A stretch of 64,000 nucleotides of DNA from Flavobacterium sp. LHD-85 (GCF_030929595.1 NZ_JAVFVR010000001.1:62001-126000); one strand, 5' to 3'. Positions 35,637 through 45,112 are shown, counted from the first letter of the stretch. Numbers and translations are program-made. Notes: generated from the sequence alone by a model not told the origin.

Positions 35637-37853
35637 TTAAACACTTGCATAAGCATTTGATTTGTCTGATGAATTTTCTATTTCACCCAAAGGTTCCAGC
35701 TTACAGGCACAAACTTTAAACTCTGGAATTTTTGAAATAGGATCTAATGTTCCAGGTGTTAACTGATTGGCTGATTTTTTCCCGGGCCAGTGATACGGAA
35801 TAAAAACAGTATCTTTTCGAATGGTTTCTACAATATTGGCTGGAAAAATTCCGTCTCCTCTTCGGGTTGAAACTTTTACTAATTCTCTTTGCTGAATATT
35901 ATATTTCTGAGCCATTTCGGGATGAATTTCCAACAAAGGTTCAGGAAACTGATCTACTAGTTTTCCAATTCGTCTGGTTTGCGTGCCACTTAAATATTGA
36001 GAAACGACACGGCCAGTTGTTAATGTTATTGGATATTCTTCATCTGTAACCTCACCAGGCAGTTTATAAGGAGCTGGATTAAAATGTGCTTTTCCGTCTG
36101 GTGTGGCAAATTTTTTATCTTCCCATAATCTTGGTGTTCCAGGATGATCTTCCGTTGGACACGGCCAGAAAACGCCCATATTGTCTTCTACTTTTTTATA
36201 GGTTATTCCATTATAATCGGCAGTTCCTCCTTTTGATGCAACACGCAATTCATTAAAAATGGCTTCGCTGTTAGCGTATGTAAATCGTTCTTCTTCACCT
36301 AATCTTTTAGCCAATTCTAATAATATTGAAGTATCTGTTCTTGCATCGCCCGGTGGTGTCACGGCTTGTCTTATTCTAATAACACGGCCTTCTGCTGAGG
36401 TTGTTGTTCCCTCCTCTTCTTCCTGCAATGAACCCGCTAAAACAATATCGGCATGACGGGCAGTTTCATTCAAAAAGAAATCTATAGCTACATAAAATTC
36501 TAATTTTTCAAGAGCAGAACGCACATAATTATTGTTTGGAAGCGATACTAACGGATTGAAACAAATCGAAATCAATCCTTTAATTTCACCACTATGAATC
36601 GCTTCTATAATTTCATAAGCTGTAATGCCTTTATGCGGCATATCTTCTTCCTTAATTTTCCAGACATCGGCAATGTATTTTCTGTGTTCCATATTTTCGA
36701 TATCACGATTTCCAGGCAATTGATCACATTTATGACCATGCTCTCTTCCGCCCTGGCCATTTCCTTGCCCCGTAATAGTTCCGTAACCGCAATACGGTCT
36801 TCCAATTCTTCCCGTTGCCAAAACAAGATTGATACATCCTAAAACATTATCAACTCCTTTTGAGTGATGTTCGATTCCTCTTGCATGCAATAAAAAGCTT
36901 GTTTTTGCTTTTCCCCATAACTCGGCTGCTTCTTTAATTTTTTCTTTCGAAATTCCCGTAATTTCTTCGGCCCATTCTAACGTATACTCTTTTACAGCAT
37001 CAATTGTTTCTTGAAATCCTGATGTATGATTATCAATAAAATCATGATCCAGCATATCATGATCTACGAGATATTTCAACATTGCGCCGTACAAAGCCGA
37101 GTCGGTTCCTGGCCTTACATCTAGATGAACATCTGCTGTTCTTGCCAATGGAATAACTCGAGGATCGACAACAATCAGTTTTGCCCCGCGGTCTCTGGCT
37201 TTCCAAATCCAATGGGTTAAGGTTGGAAACGTCTCGCTAATATTCGCTCCAGCAACTATAATTACCTCAGCATACTCTAAATCAGAATAATTGTTTGAAG
37301 CGCGGTCTAAACCAAATGCTTTCTTATTTCCTGCACCCGCACTTACCATGCAAAGACGTCCGTTATAATCTAAATTTCTTGTTTTTAAAGCCACTCTGGC
37401 AAATTTTCCGACCAAATAACTTTTTTCATTCGTAAGTGAAACACCGGATAACATCGAAAAAGCATGTTTGCCATATTTTTCCTGAATTCTTTTTATTTCA
37501 GAAACGGTTTTATCCATCGCTTCATCCCAAGTCGTTTGTTCAAAACCTTTACCTTCTACCCTTTTTATTGGATGCAATAATCGGTCGGGATGATTATTTT
37601 GCATGTATCGCTGAACACCTTTTGGACAAAGACGACCTTCATTGAACGGAAATTCCATCCAAGGTTCAAAACCAACCACTTTATTGTCTTTTACAGATAA
37701 TTGAATTCCGCATTGCATGCCGCAGAAACAGCAATGTGTTTTTACCGTTTTATCTGGTTCATCACGTCCTGAATATCCTTCCTTCGGCGTATAATTCAGA
37801 TGCGGACCAAATGCTTCAATTATTTTTTCAGTTGATACAGGTAGTTTTGCCAT
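35637..37853 (-). CDS. Molybdopterin oxidoreductase, nitrate-reductase-like catalytic subunit
   Basis: The 738-residue protein is a Mo-bisMGD enzyme. The N-terminal [4Fe-4S] ligands are Cys41-x2-Cys44-x3-Cys48 and Cys76 (GRLCPKG). Cys168 ([15 protein letters not shown]) is in the position of the Mo-ligating Cys of Nap/Nas nitrate reductases. [20 protein letters not shown] and the C-terminal barrel (about 610-720) bind the cofactor. There is no signal peptide. With a NarK-type transporter in the operon, nitrate is the likely substrate, but the assignment rests on context. No nitrite reductase is in the window. Confidence 0.87.
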   Translation of the reverse strand: MAKLPVSTEKIIEAFGPHLNYTPKEGYSGRDEPDKTVKTHCCFCGMQCGIQLSVKDNKVVGFEPWMEFPFNEGRLCPKGVQRYMQNNHPDRLLHPIKRVEGKGFEQTTWDEAMDKTVSEIKRIQEKYGKHAFSMLSGVSLTNEKSYLVGKFARVALKTRNLDYNGRLCMVSAGAGNKKAFGLDRASNNYSDLEYAEVIIVAGANISETFPTLTHWIWKARDRGAKLIVVDPRVIPLARTADVHLDVRPGTDSALYGAMLKYLVDHDMLDHDFIDNHTSGFQETIDAVKEYTLEWAEEITGISKEKIKEAAELWGKAKTSFLLHARGIEHHSKGVDNVLGCINLVLATGRIGRPYCGYGTITGQGNGQGGREHGHKCDQLPGNRDIENMEHRKYIADVWKIKEEDMPHKGITAYEIIEAIHSGEIKGLISICFNPLVSLPNNNYVRSALEKLEFYVAIDFFLNETARHADIVLAGSLQEEEEGTTTSAEGRVIRIRQAVTPPGDARTDTSILLELAKRLGEEERFTYANSEAIFNELRVASKGGTADYNGITYKKVEDNMGVFWPCPTEDHPGTPRLWEDKKFATPDGKAHFNPAPYKLPGEVTDEEYPITLTTGRVVSQYLSGTQTRRIGKLVDQFPEPLLEIHPEMAQKYNIQQRELVKVSTRRGDGIFPANIVETIRKDTVFIPYHWPGKKSANQLTPGTLDPISKIPEFKVCACKLEPLGEIENSSDKSNAYASV

Positions 37854-37860
37854 TTTTTAT

Positions 37861-37985
37861 AGTTTTCAGTTTTCGGTCGCGGTTTTCAGTTTCAAACTAA
37901 AAACTGTGACTATTTACTTTTTTAATATTTTTATTTTATCACACAGTTTGGTTCTACAAACTGAAAACTGCGACTGAGACTTTAA
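37861..37985. repeat. Inverted GTTTTCAGT-type repeat inside the operon
   Basis: The spacer between the cytochrome b gene and the molybdenum-subunit gene contains GTCGCGGTTTTCAGTTT and, inverted, AAACTGAAAACTGCGAC. The same words occur at 42652-42690 and 48205-48238. Confidence 0.7.
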
Positions 37986-37988
37986 AAT

Positions 37989-39038
37989 TTATCCAAATAA
38001 ATTTCCGCCTTCAATTCTTGCTTTTAGATGTGCTTTTGCCAAACGATCTCGTTTTCCTTCGGGACTTAAATCCAAGTGAGAATTCCCTTGATCGTCGCTA
38101 AAGTCAAAACCCAATTGTTTGGTTACAATTTTTAAATCATCAATATGAAGCTGAGTCGTAAATGGTTTTCCGGTTTCTTTACAGATTGCCATTCCTTTTT
38201 TCATTCCTTCCTTTTTATAAATATGCGCTCCAATCTGCGCAGGCCGTTGAATAATATGAAAGAACTTTCCAAACGGAATCCATATTAAAAACATTATAAC
38301 CGTTACGGCATGAACTACAGCCAGAAAATCATACGCAAATCCTTTCATAAACTGATAAGAATAAGTAAGACACAAACCTGTAACCGAGATTGCAATTAAT
38401 AAAAGAAGTGGCAGTAAATCACCTTCAAAAGTCTGTGTGGCAATTAACCCTGGATTTGTCAAACGTCTTCTTAAATAATAAAGTGAACCGAAAATAACCA
38501 GATAAGAAGACCAGTTTAAGGCATGAAAAGTCAAAAATGCCATAATGGAATCCAATCTGAAATCCATTACTTTAAAACCAAAAAAATGCGCTTCGTAAAC
38601 TGAAATAGAATTTGGCGCCAAAGTAAAATGAATCCATCCAAATGTCAGCGGGAAAGTAATAGCAAAAGCCGAAAAACAGCCAATTGCAATACAGAAATGA
38701 GCCAGCCATCTGTATTTCCCTCTTGGATAAATGAATTTCTGAAAAGCGATATTTTGAACCGATTCTTTTCCTAAAAACCACAAATGCGAAAACACTTTTC
38801 CTGTAAAGAGAAAATGAATTCCGCGTTTGAAATACATCCAAGTTGGCGGTCGCTGCAGCCAAACCGTATAGCGATACACCACTCCGAAAAATGCAAACAG
38901 AGTTCCGAACAGATAGGTAACCAAAGCTGCATCAAAATTTTGCAGCTTTCTTGATCCGTAGAAAACCAATACAACCATAAAAACCGAAGCGGCCGTTGCA
39001 ATTAATAAAGCTTTTGTATTAAATGTTTTTTCTTTCAT
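37989..39038 (-). CDS. Cytochrome b-like membrane subunit (NarI/HdrE-like)
   Basis: The 349-residue protein has about six membrane segments and candidate haem-ligating histidines at 114 (WLAHFC), 172 (TFHALNW), 243 (VVHAVTV) and 261 (FFHIIQRP), enough for two b haems. It resembles NarI/HdrE/DsrM-type quinone-reactive cytochromes. The C-terminal 80 residues are soluble. It lies between the transporter and the catalytic subunit (6 bases after the former) and should link the quinone pool to the Fe-S chain. Confidence 0.78.
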   Translation of the reverse strand: MKEKTFNTKALLIATAASVFMVVLVFYGSRKLQNFDAALVTYLFGTLFAFFGVVYRYTVWLQRPPTWMYFKRGIHFLFTGKVFSHLWFLGKESVQNIAFQKFIYPRGKYRWLAHFCIAIGCFSAFAITFPLTFGWIHFTLAPNSISVYEAHFFGFKVMDFRLDSIMAFLTFHALNWSSYLVIFGSLYYLRRRLTNPGLIATQTFEGDLLPLLLLIAISVTGLCLTYSYQFMKGFAYDFLAVVHAVTVIMFLIWIPFGKFFHIIQRPAQIGAHIYKKEGMKKGMAICKETGKPFTTQLHIDDLKIVTKQLGFDFSDDQGNSHLDLSPEGKRDRLAKAHLKARIEGGNLFG

Positions 39039-39044
39039 GACAGC

Positions 39045-40514
39045 TTATTTTCGATCAATATCTTTAGCCATTTCAGGCAGTTTTTCTTTTGTCATTTTCA
39101 CAATTACACGATGCATCCAAATCAGACAGGTTAAGGATAATGCCAGAATAAAAAGCCAAGAGCTCGTCCAGAATCCTGTAAATGATAATAAATACCCGAA
39201 AATAATTGGGCCGAAGAATCCGCCTAAACCGCCTAAGAGTCCGACCATTCCTCCAATTACACCTACTTCATTTGGAAAATAATCTGGTATGTGTTTATAA
39301 ACAGCTGCAGAACCAATTCCCCACGAAATTCCGATTAGAATAACCAAGACTAAATACACCCACATATTGGCTTCAAAATGAATTTGTGTAATTCCTTCTG
39401 CCAATAAATCTTTTTTCTGTATTTTTTGATTTTCTGCTACAACCACTTCCTGCCATGTTTTTTTGGATGGAAAAAATTTAGAATGCGGCTGACTTTCATT
39501 TTTCTGACTAATAGCATATTCTTTATCATCGACCACTATTTTATCTGGTGAAACCGCTGTAACAGTTCCAGCTTTACTGGCCAAGAGACCGCTTCCTGAA
39601 GTAGTAATATCCATTTTTGGAAACAATAATAAAAAGCTTAATACGACCGAAGAGCTCAACACCCAGTACATCACTTTTCTGGCTCCAAATTTATCAGACA
39701 AAAAACCTCCGAAAGCGCGTACGACACCAGCGGGCAAACTAAAACAAGAAGTGAAAATTCCGCCTAAAACTAAAGTAGTGTGATAAACATTCATAAAATT
39801 TGGCAGAAGCCATTGTGAGAAAGTGACAAACGATCCGAATACTAAGAAATAATAAGTTCCAAAACGCCAAACACGCACTCTCTTTAAGGGCTGCAATAAT
39901 TGTTTTATCGTTTTAGATTGCGCTTCGCTTTTTTTAGTTTTAGCGAAAATCAGAAATACAATTCCCATCAATAATAAAGCAGAACCGTAAAGAATAGGAA
40001 GCCACTTCCACCCATTTTCAGGATCATTTTCTGAGAACGCACTCAAAAGTGAAGGCGCCAAAAAAGGCGTTATAGAAGCACCAGCAGTTCCCATTCCGAA
40101 AATTCCCAAGGCTCTTCCCTGCCATTCTTTAGGATACCATACAGAGGTTGAAGCTACTCCTACAGCAAAACTGGTTCCAACCATTCCGAATAGAAAACTC
40201 AAAATGGCAAAAACAGTAAAAGAAGTCGCAAATGGCAAAAGAAATAACGGAATTGAAGCCAGAATTAATAGAGCAGAATGCACAATTTTGCCTCCAAATT
40301 TATCGGTTAAAATTCCCATTGGCAATCTCATAATTGATCCCGTAAGAACAGGAATTCCCAAAAGCCAGCCTATTTGTACAACGCTCCAATTAAAAATCTC
40401 TTTATCAACTAAAAATGTAACTAATACTCCGTTGAGTGTCCAGCATGCAAAACAGATTGCAAATGCCAAAGTGTTTAAAAAAAGGATGCGATGGGCTTGG
40501 GAAAGATCTGCCAT
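39045..40514 (-). CDS. NarK/NasA-type MFS nitrate/nitrite transporter with an inserted domain
   Basis: The 489-residue protein has 12 membrane segments. It has two nitrate-signature-like motifs (GMGTAGASITPFLAP and GMVGLLGGLGGFFGP), and Arg63 (IMRLPMG) and Arg266 (VVRAFGG) align with the substrate-binding arginines of E. coli NarK. MFS motif A is DKFGGKI. Residues about 300-384 form a hydrophilic insert (39363-39617) absent from ordinary NarK proteins, with VVVAENQKIQKKDLLAEG resembling a barrel-sandwich motif. It is the first gene of the operon. Confidence 0.87.
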   Translation of the reverse strand: MADLSQAHRILFLNTLAFAICFACWTLNGVLVTFLVDKEIFNWSVVQIGWLLGIPVLTGSIMRLPMGILTDKFGGKIVHSALLILASIPLFLLPFATSFTVFAILSFLFGMVGTSFAVGVASTSVWYPKEWQGRALGIFGMGTAGASITPFLAPSLLSAFSENDPENGWKWLPILYGSALLLMGIVFLIFAKTKKSEAQSKTIKQLLQPLKRVRVWRFGTYYFLVFGSFVTFSQWLLPNFMNVYHTTLVLGGIFTSCFSLPAGVVRAFGGFLSDKFGARKVMYWVLSSSVVLSFLLLFPKMDITTSGSGLLASKAGTVTAVSPDKIVVDDKEYAISQKNESQPHSKFFPSKKTWQEVVVAENQKIQKKDLLAEGITQIHFEANMWVYLVLVILIGISWGIGSAAVYKHIPDYFPNEVGVIGGMVGLLGGLGGFFGPIIFGYLLSFTGFWTSSWLFILALSLTCLIWMHRVIVKMTKEKLPEMAKDIDRK

Positions 40515-40575
40515 AGAATAAAGTATTAAATTATGTTTTTGAAAATCTATTACTGCAATATGGGAATCATGGGGA

Positions 40576-40605
40576 ATTGCTTTTCATAAACAATAGAAAA
40601 GCAAT
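40576..40605. promoter_or_regulatory. Inverted repeat upstream of the nitrate operon
   Basis: ATTGCTTTTC and GAAAAGCAAT form perfect 10-base arms with a 10-base spacer, 62 bases before the transporter ATG. It could be an operator or a leader hairpin. No TAnnTTTG element was found between 40515 and 40794. Confidence 0.45.
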
Positions 40606-40800
40606 AGTTTACTAAAGTTAAAAAAAATATTTAAAGCAAGACACTTACCATCAAACATTTAGCGTTATAATAATCTTATTTAAATTCATTCTTCAAAAAA
40701 ACCGGAAATCGATCTGTTAAATAAAACACAATTTTAAAAGACTGATTAAACCTGTTTTAATTAATAAAGTCTAATCTGAAAACAATAAAAAAACTTGAAT

Positions 40801-41241
40801 ATGAAAAAACTATTTATCGCAGCTATGCTATTTGTTGGAATAGCAAGTTTTGCACAAGACATGGATCAAAAACCGGCACATGAGCAAAGAGAAAGAATGA
40901 CGCCAGAACAGCGTAATGAGAAACAGCTTCAAAAACTGACTACAGAATTAAGTTTAGATGCTAGTCAGCAAGCGCAGGTAAAACAACTTTTAGCAGATAG
41001 AAGTGCAAAAGCCGAAAAATTTAGAGAAGCTAGAAAAGAAAAAAAAGACAGTAACACAAAACCAACAGCTGAAGAAAAAGCGGCTTTCAAAAAACAAATG
41101 GAAGACGAAGTCGCAGCAAATGATGCTAAAATGAAATCTATCTTAAAAGCTGATCAATACACAAAATGGAAAGCGCTTCAAGAAGAGAAAAAAGACAAAA
41201 TGAGAGATAAAATGAAAGAGCGCCAAAAAGATAAAATCTAA
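40801..41241 (+). CDS. Small exported helical protein, Spy/LTXXQ-like
   Basis: The 146-residue protein has a signal peptide (MKKLFIAAMLFVGIASFAQ) and a highly charged helical body with repeated Lys/Glu/Gln, including MTPEQRNEKQLQKLTTELSL and DASQQAQVKQLLAD, which resemble the LTxxQ motifs of Spy/CpxP periplasmic chaperones. The relationship is by pattern only. I use the ATG at 40801; a TTG two codons earlier is in frame. A terminator follows 14 bases after the stop. Confidence 0.72.
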   Translation: MKKLFIAAMLFVGIASFAQDMDQKPAHEQRERMTPEQRNEKQLQKLTTELSLDASQQAQVKQLLADRSAKAEKFREARKEKKDSNTKPTAEEKAAFKKQMEDEVAANDAKMKSILKADQYTKWKALQEEKKDKMRDKMKERQKDKI

Positions 41242-41253
41242 TTTGATGCATAA

Positions 41254-41282
41254 AAAAAGAGGCTTTTGAAGCCTCTTTTTTG
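41254..41282. terminator. Bidirectional terminator
   Basis: AAAAAGAGGCTT and AAGCCTCTTTTT pair around TTG, serving the Spy-like gene and the convergent hemL. Confidence 0.9.
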
Positions 41283-41286
41283 TTAT

Positions 41287-42573
41287 TTAAAATGTTTTCG
41301 AAACTTTATCGATCGCATTGATTGTAAAATCTAAATCTTCATAAGTCAACGCATCTGTAATAAACCACGTTTCGTATGCAGATGGTGCAATGTAAACGCC
41401 TTCCTGCAATAATCCGTGGAAGAATTTCTTGAACGTTTCGTTATCACCTTTTGCAGCAGTTTGAAAATCGGTTACAGGATTTGCATCAAAGTGAACCGAA
41501 ATCATAGAACCTACTCTATTGATTGTAAAAACAACATTATTTGCTTTTAAAACTCTGTCGATTCCTGCTTCTAAATAAGCTGTTTTTTCTTCTAAACGAG
41601 TAAAAATTTCTCTATCGCTATCTAAAGCTTTTAACATTGCATATCCCGCGGCCATTGCCAAAGGATTCCCAGATAATGTTCCTGCTTGATAAACTGGTCC
41701 AAGAGGTGCTAAATAATTCATGATTTCTTCGCGTGCAGCAAAAGCTCCAACAGGAAGTCCTCCACCAATTACTTTTCCGAAAGTCACGATATCAGCATCA
41801 ATTCCGTATAATTCCTGAACTCCTCCACGTGCTAAACGGAAACCTGTCATTACCTCATCAAAAATCAATAAGATTCCGTTTGCTGTACACAAGTCTCTTA
41901 AACCTTGCAAGAAACCTTCTTTAGGCACAATACAACCCATATTTCCTGCAACTGCTTCAATAATAATTGCAGCAATTTCTCCTTTATTAGCTTCAATTAA
42001 AGTTTTTACATTCTCTAAATCATTATATTTTGCTAATAAAGTATCTTTTGCAGTTCCTTCTGTAACACCAGGACTGTTTGGAGATCCAAAAGTTACAGCA
42101 CCGCTTCCAGCCTGAATTAAGAATGAATCAGAATGTCCGTGGTAACAGCCTGCAAATTTGATGATTTTATCTCTTTTTGTAAATCCGCGAGCCAGACGAA
42201 TTGCACTCATACAAGCTTCTGTACCTGAATTTACAAAACGTATTTTGTCAATATTTGGAACCATAGAAACAGCCAAAGCTGCAATTTCTGTTTCCAATTC
42301 TGTTGGCATTCCAAATGAAGTTCCTAGTTTTGCTTTTTCAATTACCGCATCAACAACTGGCTGATAAGCGTGGCCTAAAACCATTGGTCCCCAAGAGTTG
42401 ATATAATCTATTAATTTGTTTCCGTCTTCATCATATAAATATGCACCTTTAGCACTTTTTACAAAAATCGGAGTTCCGCCAACCGCTTTAAACGCTCTTA
42501 CTGGTGAATTTACTCCTCCTGGAATTACTTTTTCTGCTTCAGCAAAAAGCTGACTACTTCTTTTATATAACAT
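41287..42573 (-). CDS. hemL: Glutamate-1-semialdehyde 2,1-aminomutase
   Basis: HemL makes 5-aminolevulinate in the C5 route to haem. The 428-residue protein has the PLP lysine Lys267 in [15 protein letters not shown], the cofactor-binding FDEVMTGFR and the gatekeeping loop region [16 protein letters not shown] typical of GSA aminomutases rather than ordinary aminotransferases. The start [28 protein letters not shown] matches the family. It is followed by a terminator shared with the convergent gene. Confidence 0.96.
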   Translation of the reverse strand: MLYKRSSQLFAEAEKVIPGGVNSPVRAFKAVGGTPIFVKSAKGAYLYDEDGNKLIDYINSWGPMVLGHAYQPVVDAVIEKAKLGTSFGMPTELETEIAALAVSMVPNIDKIRFVNSGTEACMSAIRLARGFTKRDKIIKFAGCYHGHSDSFLIQAGSGAVTFGSPNSPGVTEGTAKDTLLAKYNDLENVKTLIEANKGEIAAIIIEAVAGNMGCIVPKEGFLQGLRDLCTANGILLIFDEVMTGFRLARGGVQELYGIDADIVTFGKVIGGGLPVGAFAAREEIMNYLAPLGPVYQAGTLSGNPLAMAAGYAMLKALDSDREIFTRLEEKTAYLEAGIDRVLKANNVVFTINRVGSMISVHFDANPVTDFQTAAKGDNETFKKFFHGLLQEGVYIAPSAYETWFITDALTYEDLDFTINAIDKVSKTF

Positions 42574-42651
42574 TCTTATTTTAGATTTTAGAGTTCAGAT
42601 TTTAGATTGTAAACTGAAAACTTATTTTGGATTTTAAAATTAAATCAAAAC

Positions 42652-42690
42652 GCGACTGAAAACTGCCACTGCGACTGAAAACTTATTTCA
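42652..42690. repeat. Direct copies of GCGACTGAAAACT
   Basis: Two copies of GCGACTGAAAACT (from 42652 and 42671) stand just before hemL, at the end of the glucosaminidase gene; the same word family is at 37861-37985 and 48205-48238. Confidence 0.65.
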
Positions 42691-43582
42691 CTCTCAACCT
42701 CTGCCCGATTGAAATCGCATTATCAGTTAGATTATTTTTTCTTTTTAAATCTTCAACCAATAAATTGAATTTCTTCGAAATCGAATATAGCGTATCTCCT
42801 TTTTGAACTTCATATAAATTCGGATCATATTGATTCATATTGATCTTTGGATCAGAAGCGACATCATAAGATGATTTTTTTGGTGGAGCCGAAGTATTTA
42901 TTGGCACATAATTTCTTCCTGTAACCTGACAATCATATTGATGCAGATTGTATCTTTCAATATAACTGATCAATTTATCTGGATATTTTGGATCTGTTGC
43001 ATAACCTGCTGCTCTCAAACCTTTTGCCCAAGATTTATAATCGTCTTTTTCGTAAGTGAATAAGGTTGCATATCGCTTTTTCCCAACCAAAAATAAAGCA
43101 TGATCTCTATACGATTCTGATGCCTGAGGATATTTTCTAAAACATTCCTGAGCCGAGTCATCATCGTGGCGAACACTTTCTCCCATCCAATCATTATGAC
43201 ATTTTATTCCAAAATGATTATTAGCATCTACAGCCAAATCTCCTCTTCCTGCACCAGATTCTAAAATTCCCTGCGCTAGAATAATACTAGCTGGAATTCC
43301 GTAAGTTTTCATATTTCCCATTGCAATTTCTTTGTATTGCAACACATAATTATTAATCAAATCGCTGGTGACAACTGTTTTAGATGTAGATTGAATAACT
43401 TCAGTTGTATTATTTGTAGAAGGGTAATTTTTACCGATTGGTTTAGCAGGAGTACCTCTTTTTGTCGCAGCTGTTCTAGACTGAACCGCTGCCGCTTTTT
43501 TAGTCGTCGCGATGGCAGGCTTACTAGAAGAGCAGCTTGCAAAAGCTAATATTACGAGAAGTAATACAATTTTTTTAATCAT
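42683..43582 (-). CDS. Peptidoglycan glucosaminidase lipoprotein with LysM domain
   Basis: The 299-residue protein has a lipoprotein signal (ILAFASC), a low-complexity linker, a FlgJ/GH73-type glucosaminidase domain (about 80-225: GIPASIILAQGILESGAGRGDLA with the catalytic Glu, NNHFGIKC, YPQASESYRDHALFL) and a C-terminal LysM (about 255-298: YEVQKGDTLYSISKKF...). It should cut glycan strands of the cell wall from the outer membrane. Its ATG overlaps the stop of the upstream deaminase-like gene by eight bases. Confidence 0.9.
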   Translation of the reverse strand: MIKKIVLLLVILAFASCSSSKPAIATTKKAAAVQSRTAATKRGTPAKPIGKNYPSTNNTTEVIQSTSKTVVTSDLINNYVLQYKEIAMGNMKTYGIPASIILAQGILESGAGRGDLAVDANNHFGIKCHNDWMGESVRHDDDSAQECFRKYPQASESYRDHALFLVGKKRYATLFTYEKDDYKSWAKGLRAAGYATDPKYPDKLISYIERYNLHQYDCQVTGRNYVPINTSAPPKKSSYDVASDPKINMNQYDPNLYEVQKGDTLYSISKKFNLLVEDLKRKNNLTDNAISIGQRLRVK

Positions 43583-44480
43583 TGGTTTTGAGTATTGGTA
43601 ATTTCTTCTGCTTCAATTTTATATTCATTCCGTCAATTCCCTGTAATCCGCCTGTGTGAATGAGTAAAATTTTTGAATGGGCAGGAAAATAATTTTTGCT
43701 GATTAAATCTATAACGCCAAAAACCATCTTTCCTGTATAAATTGGATCTAAGGGCACTTTTGTCTTTTCGAAAAAAGAATTAACAAATTCAATTAATTCT
43801 AAATTTATCTTGCCATAACCTCCAAAATGATAGTCAGAAATTAAATTCCAGTTATCCTTTTTTGCAAAAATACGAATTTCATCGTTTAAAAAGTCACCTT
43901 TTAACGCTGGAAAGCCCAAAATTTTCTGATTTTGCAGCGAACTATTAATTAATCCCGAAATCGTGCCACCTGTTCCAACTGCGCAGCAAACGTAATTAAA
44001 AACCGAATCTTCATCTGTCAAAATCTCTTCACAGCCTTTTACAGCGAGTTCGTTTGTTCCGCCTTCTGGAACTAAATAAAAATCACCAAACTTATCTTTC
44101 AGCTTTTCTACAAAAGATTCTTCGTTTTTTAAACGATACTCTTCTCTCGAAACAAACTCAAACTGCATTCCATTTTCCTGAGCAAATTTCAAAGTTGGAT
44201 TTTCTTGAATTTTATCTAAAAGCTCATCTCCCCGAATAATACCGATAGTTTTAAAACCTTGTTCTTTTCCGGCATAAGCTACAGCCGCTATATGGTTTGA
44301 AAAAGCTCCGCCAAAAGTCAATAAAATGTCTTTTTTTTCGGCTTCTGCCTGAAGCAAATTGTATTTCAGCTTTCTGAATTTATTTCCCGACACAAACGGA
44401 TGAATTAAATCCTCACGCTTTATTGTCAAAGAAATATGATTCGGAAAATCGATATTTATATGTTGATTGAAAACCTTCAT
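43575..44480 (-). CDS. 1-Aminocyclopropane-1-carboxylate deaminase / D-cysteine desulfhydrase-like PLP enzyme
   Basis: The 301-residue fold-type II PLP enzyme has the Lys34 motif SGNKFRKLKYN, the GGAFSNHIAAVAYAG loop and the phosphate-binding CCAVGTGGTISGLI. The family includes ACC deaminase and D-cysteine desulfhydrase, and the residues that separate them cannot be judged safely by eye; D-amino acid or D-cysteine breakdown is the more usual role outside plant-associated strains. It overlaps both neighbours (four bases with the HExxH gene, eight with the glucosaminidase gene), so the three form one operon. Confidence 0.82.
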   Translation of the reverse strand: MKVFNQHINIDFPNHISLTIKREDLIHPFVSGNKFRKLKYNLLQAEAEKKDILLTFGGAFSNHIAAVAYAGKEQGFKTIGIIRGDELLDKIQENPTLKFAQENGMQFEFVSREEYRLKNEESFVEKLKDKFGDFYLVPEGGTNELAVKGCEEILTDEDSVFNYVCCAVGTGGTISGLINSSLQNQKILGFPALKGDFLNDEIRIFAKKDNWNLISDYHFGGYGKINLELIEFVNSFFEKTKVPLDPIYTGKMVFGVIDLISKNYFPAHSKILLIHTGGLQGIDGMNIKLKQKKLPILKTND

Positions 44481-44812
44481 TTTAATTTGATGTAATTCAA
44501 AAACTGAAAAAATGATCTGTTTTTAAGATAATTTAAATTGGTTTCGTTTGTATAGGCTTCTCTTTCAAAACTGATATTTCGGTACGCTAAATCTTTGTTT
44601 TTGTATTGGATGAAACGAATTAAAAACTCAAAAACATACCAAATAAAGAATGGAAGAATTAACATTTCTAATTGCTGACGTAAATGTATCTTTTCGTGAT
44701 TAACAAAAACTTCATTTGCTTTATCAAAATCGTATTTTACCAAAACAAACGGAAACACAGCCATTCCTCGATATCCTTTCGGAATTAAATATTTGGCAAC
44801 AATCAGAAACAT
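44477..44812 (-). CDS. Small HExxH protein, possible membrane minigluzincin
   Basis: The 111-residue protein contains VNHEKIHLRQQLEM, a perfect HExxH motif, followed by a hydrophobic segment (LPFFIWYVFEFLIRF) and FEREAYTNE, a possible third ligand (Glu) as in gluzincins. It is too short for a full known metallopeptidase family. Membrane location is predicted. It begins the operon with the deaminase-like and glucosaminidase genes. Peptidase activity is inferred only from the motif. Confidence 0.65.
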   Translation of the reverse strand: MFLIVAKYLIPKGYRGMAVFPFVLVKYDFDKANEVFVNHEKIHLRQQLEMLILPFFIWYVFEFLIRFIQYKNKDLAYRNISFEREAYTNETNLNYLKNRSFFQFLNYIKLK

Positions 44813-44882
44813 TGGCTGTAAAATTTATAAATTTGTAGCTATAAAATTGTTCGATTTCAATAAAATCATAATCAAATATTTT

Positions 44883-44890
44883 TATTTTTG
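44883..44890 (+). promoter_or_regulatory. -7 element upstream of the DUF5522 gene
   Basis: TATTTTTG matches TAnnTTTG, 36 bases before the ATG. A second match, TAAATTTG, lies at 44828-44835. Confidence 0.45.
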
Positions 44891-44926
44891 ATTTTAATTA
44901 TTCGAAAAGGAACGCGAAGCAGATTT

Positions 44927-45112
44927 ATGAAAGAGCAAAGTAATGAAAATAAATTAATCGAAGGCGAAGATTTTTACTATACGCCCGAAGGTTATAAATG
45001 CTTTACCGAAAAACATCATTTAAAAAGAGGCTATTGCTGTAAAAGCGGTTGTCGCCATTGTCCGTACGGATTTGATAAACGAACAGGAGAAATAAGAAGA
45101 AAAACGAACTAG
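44927..45112 (+). CDS. DUF5522 family protein, cysteine-rich
   Basis: The 61-residue protein contains YYTPEGYKCFTEKHHLKRGYCCKSGCRHCPYGF; the CCxxxCxxCPYG cluster suggests a zinc or Fe-S site. The family is small and uncharacterised. I use the ATG at 44927, preceded by AAAAGGA; an in-frame TTG at 44888 lies inside a predicted promoter element. Confidence 0.78.
   Translation: MKEQSNENKLIEGEDFYYTPEGYKCFTEKHHLKRGYCCKSGCRHCPYGFDKRTGEIRRKTN

Noticed and set aside
35637..37853. Formate dehydrogenase or thiosulfate/polysulfide reductase as identity
   Set aside because: Context with a NarK-type transporter and the Cys168 motif fit nitrate reductase better, though the substrate is not proven.
44477..45112. 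Small frames as spurious
   Set aside because: The minus-strand HExxH frame overlaps its operon partner and has a conserved motif, and the plus-strand frame has the DUF5522 cysteine cluster, so both were kept.
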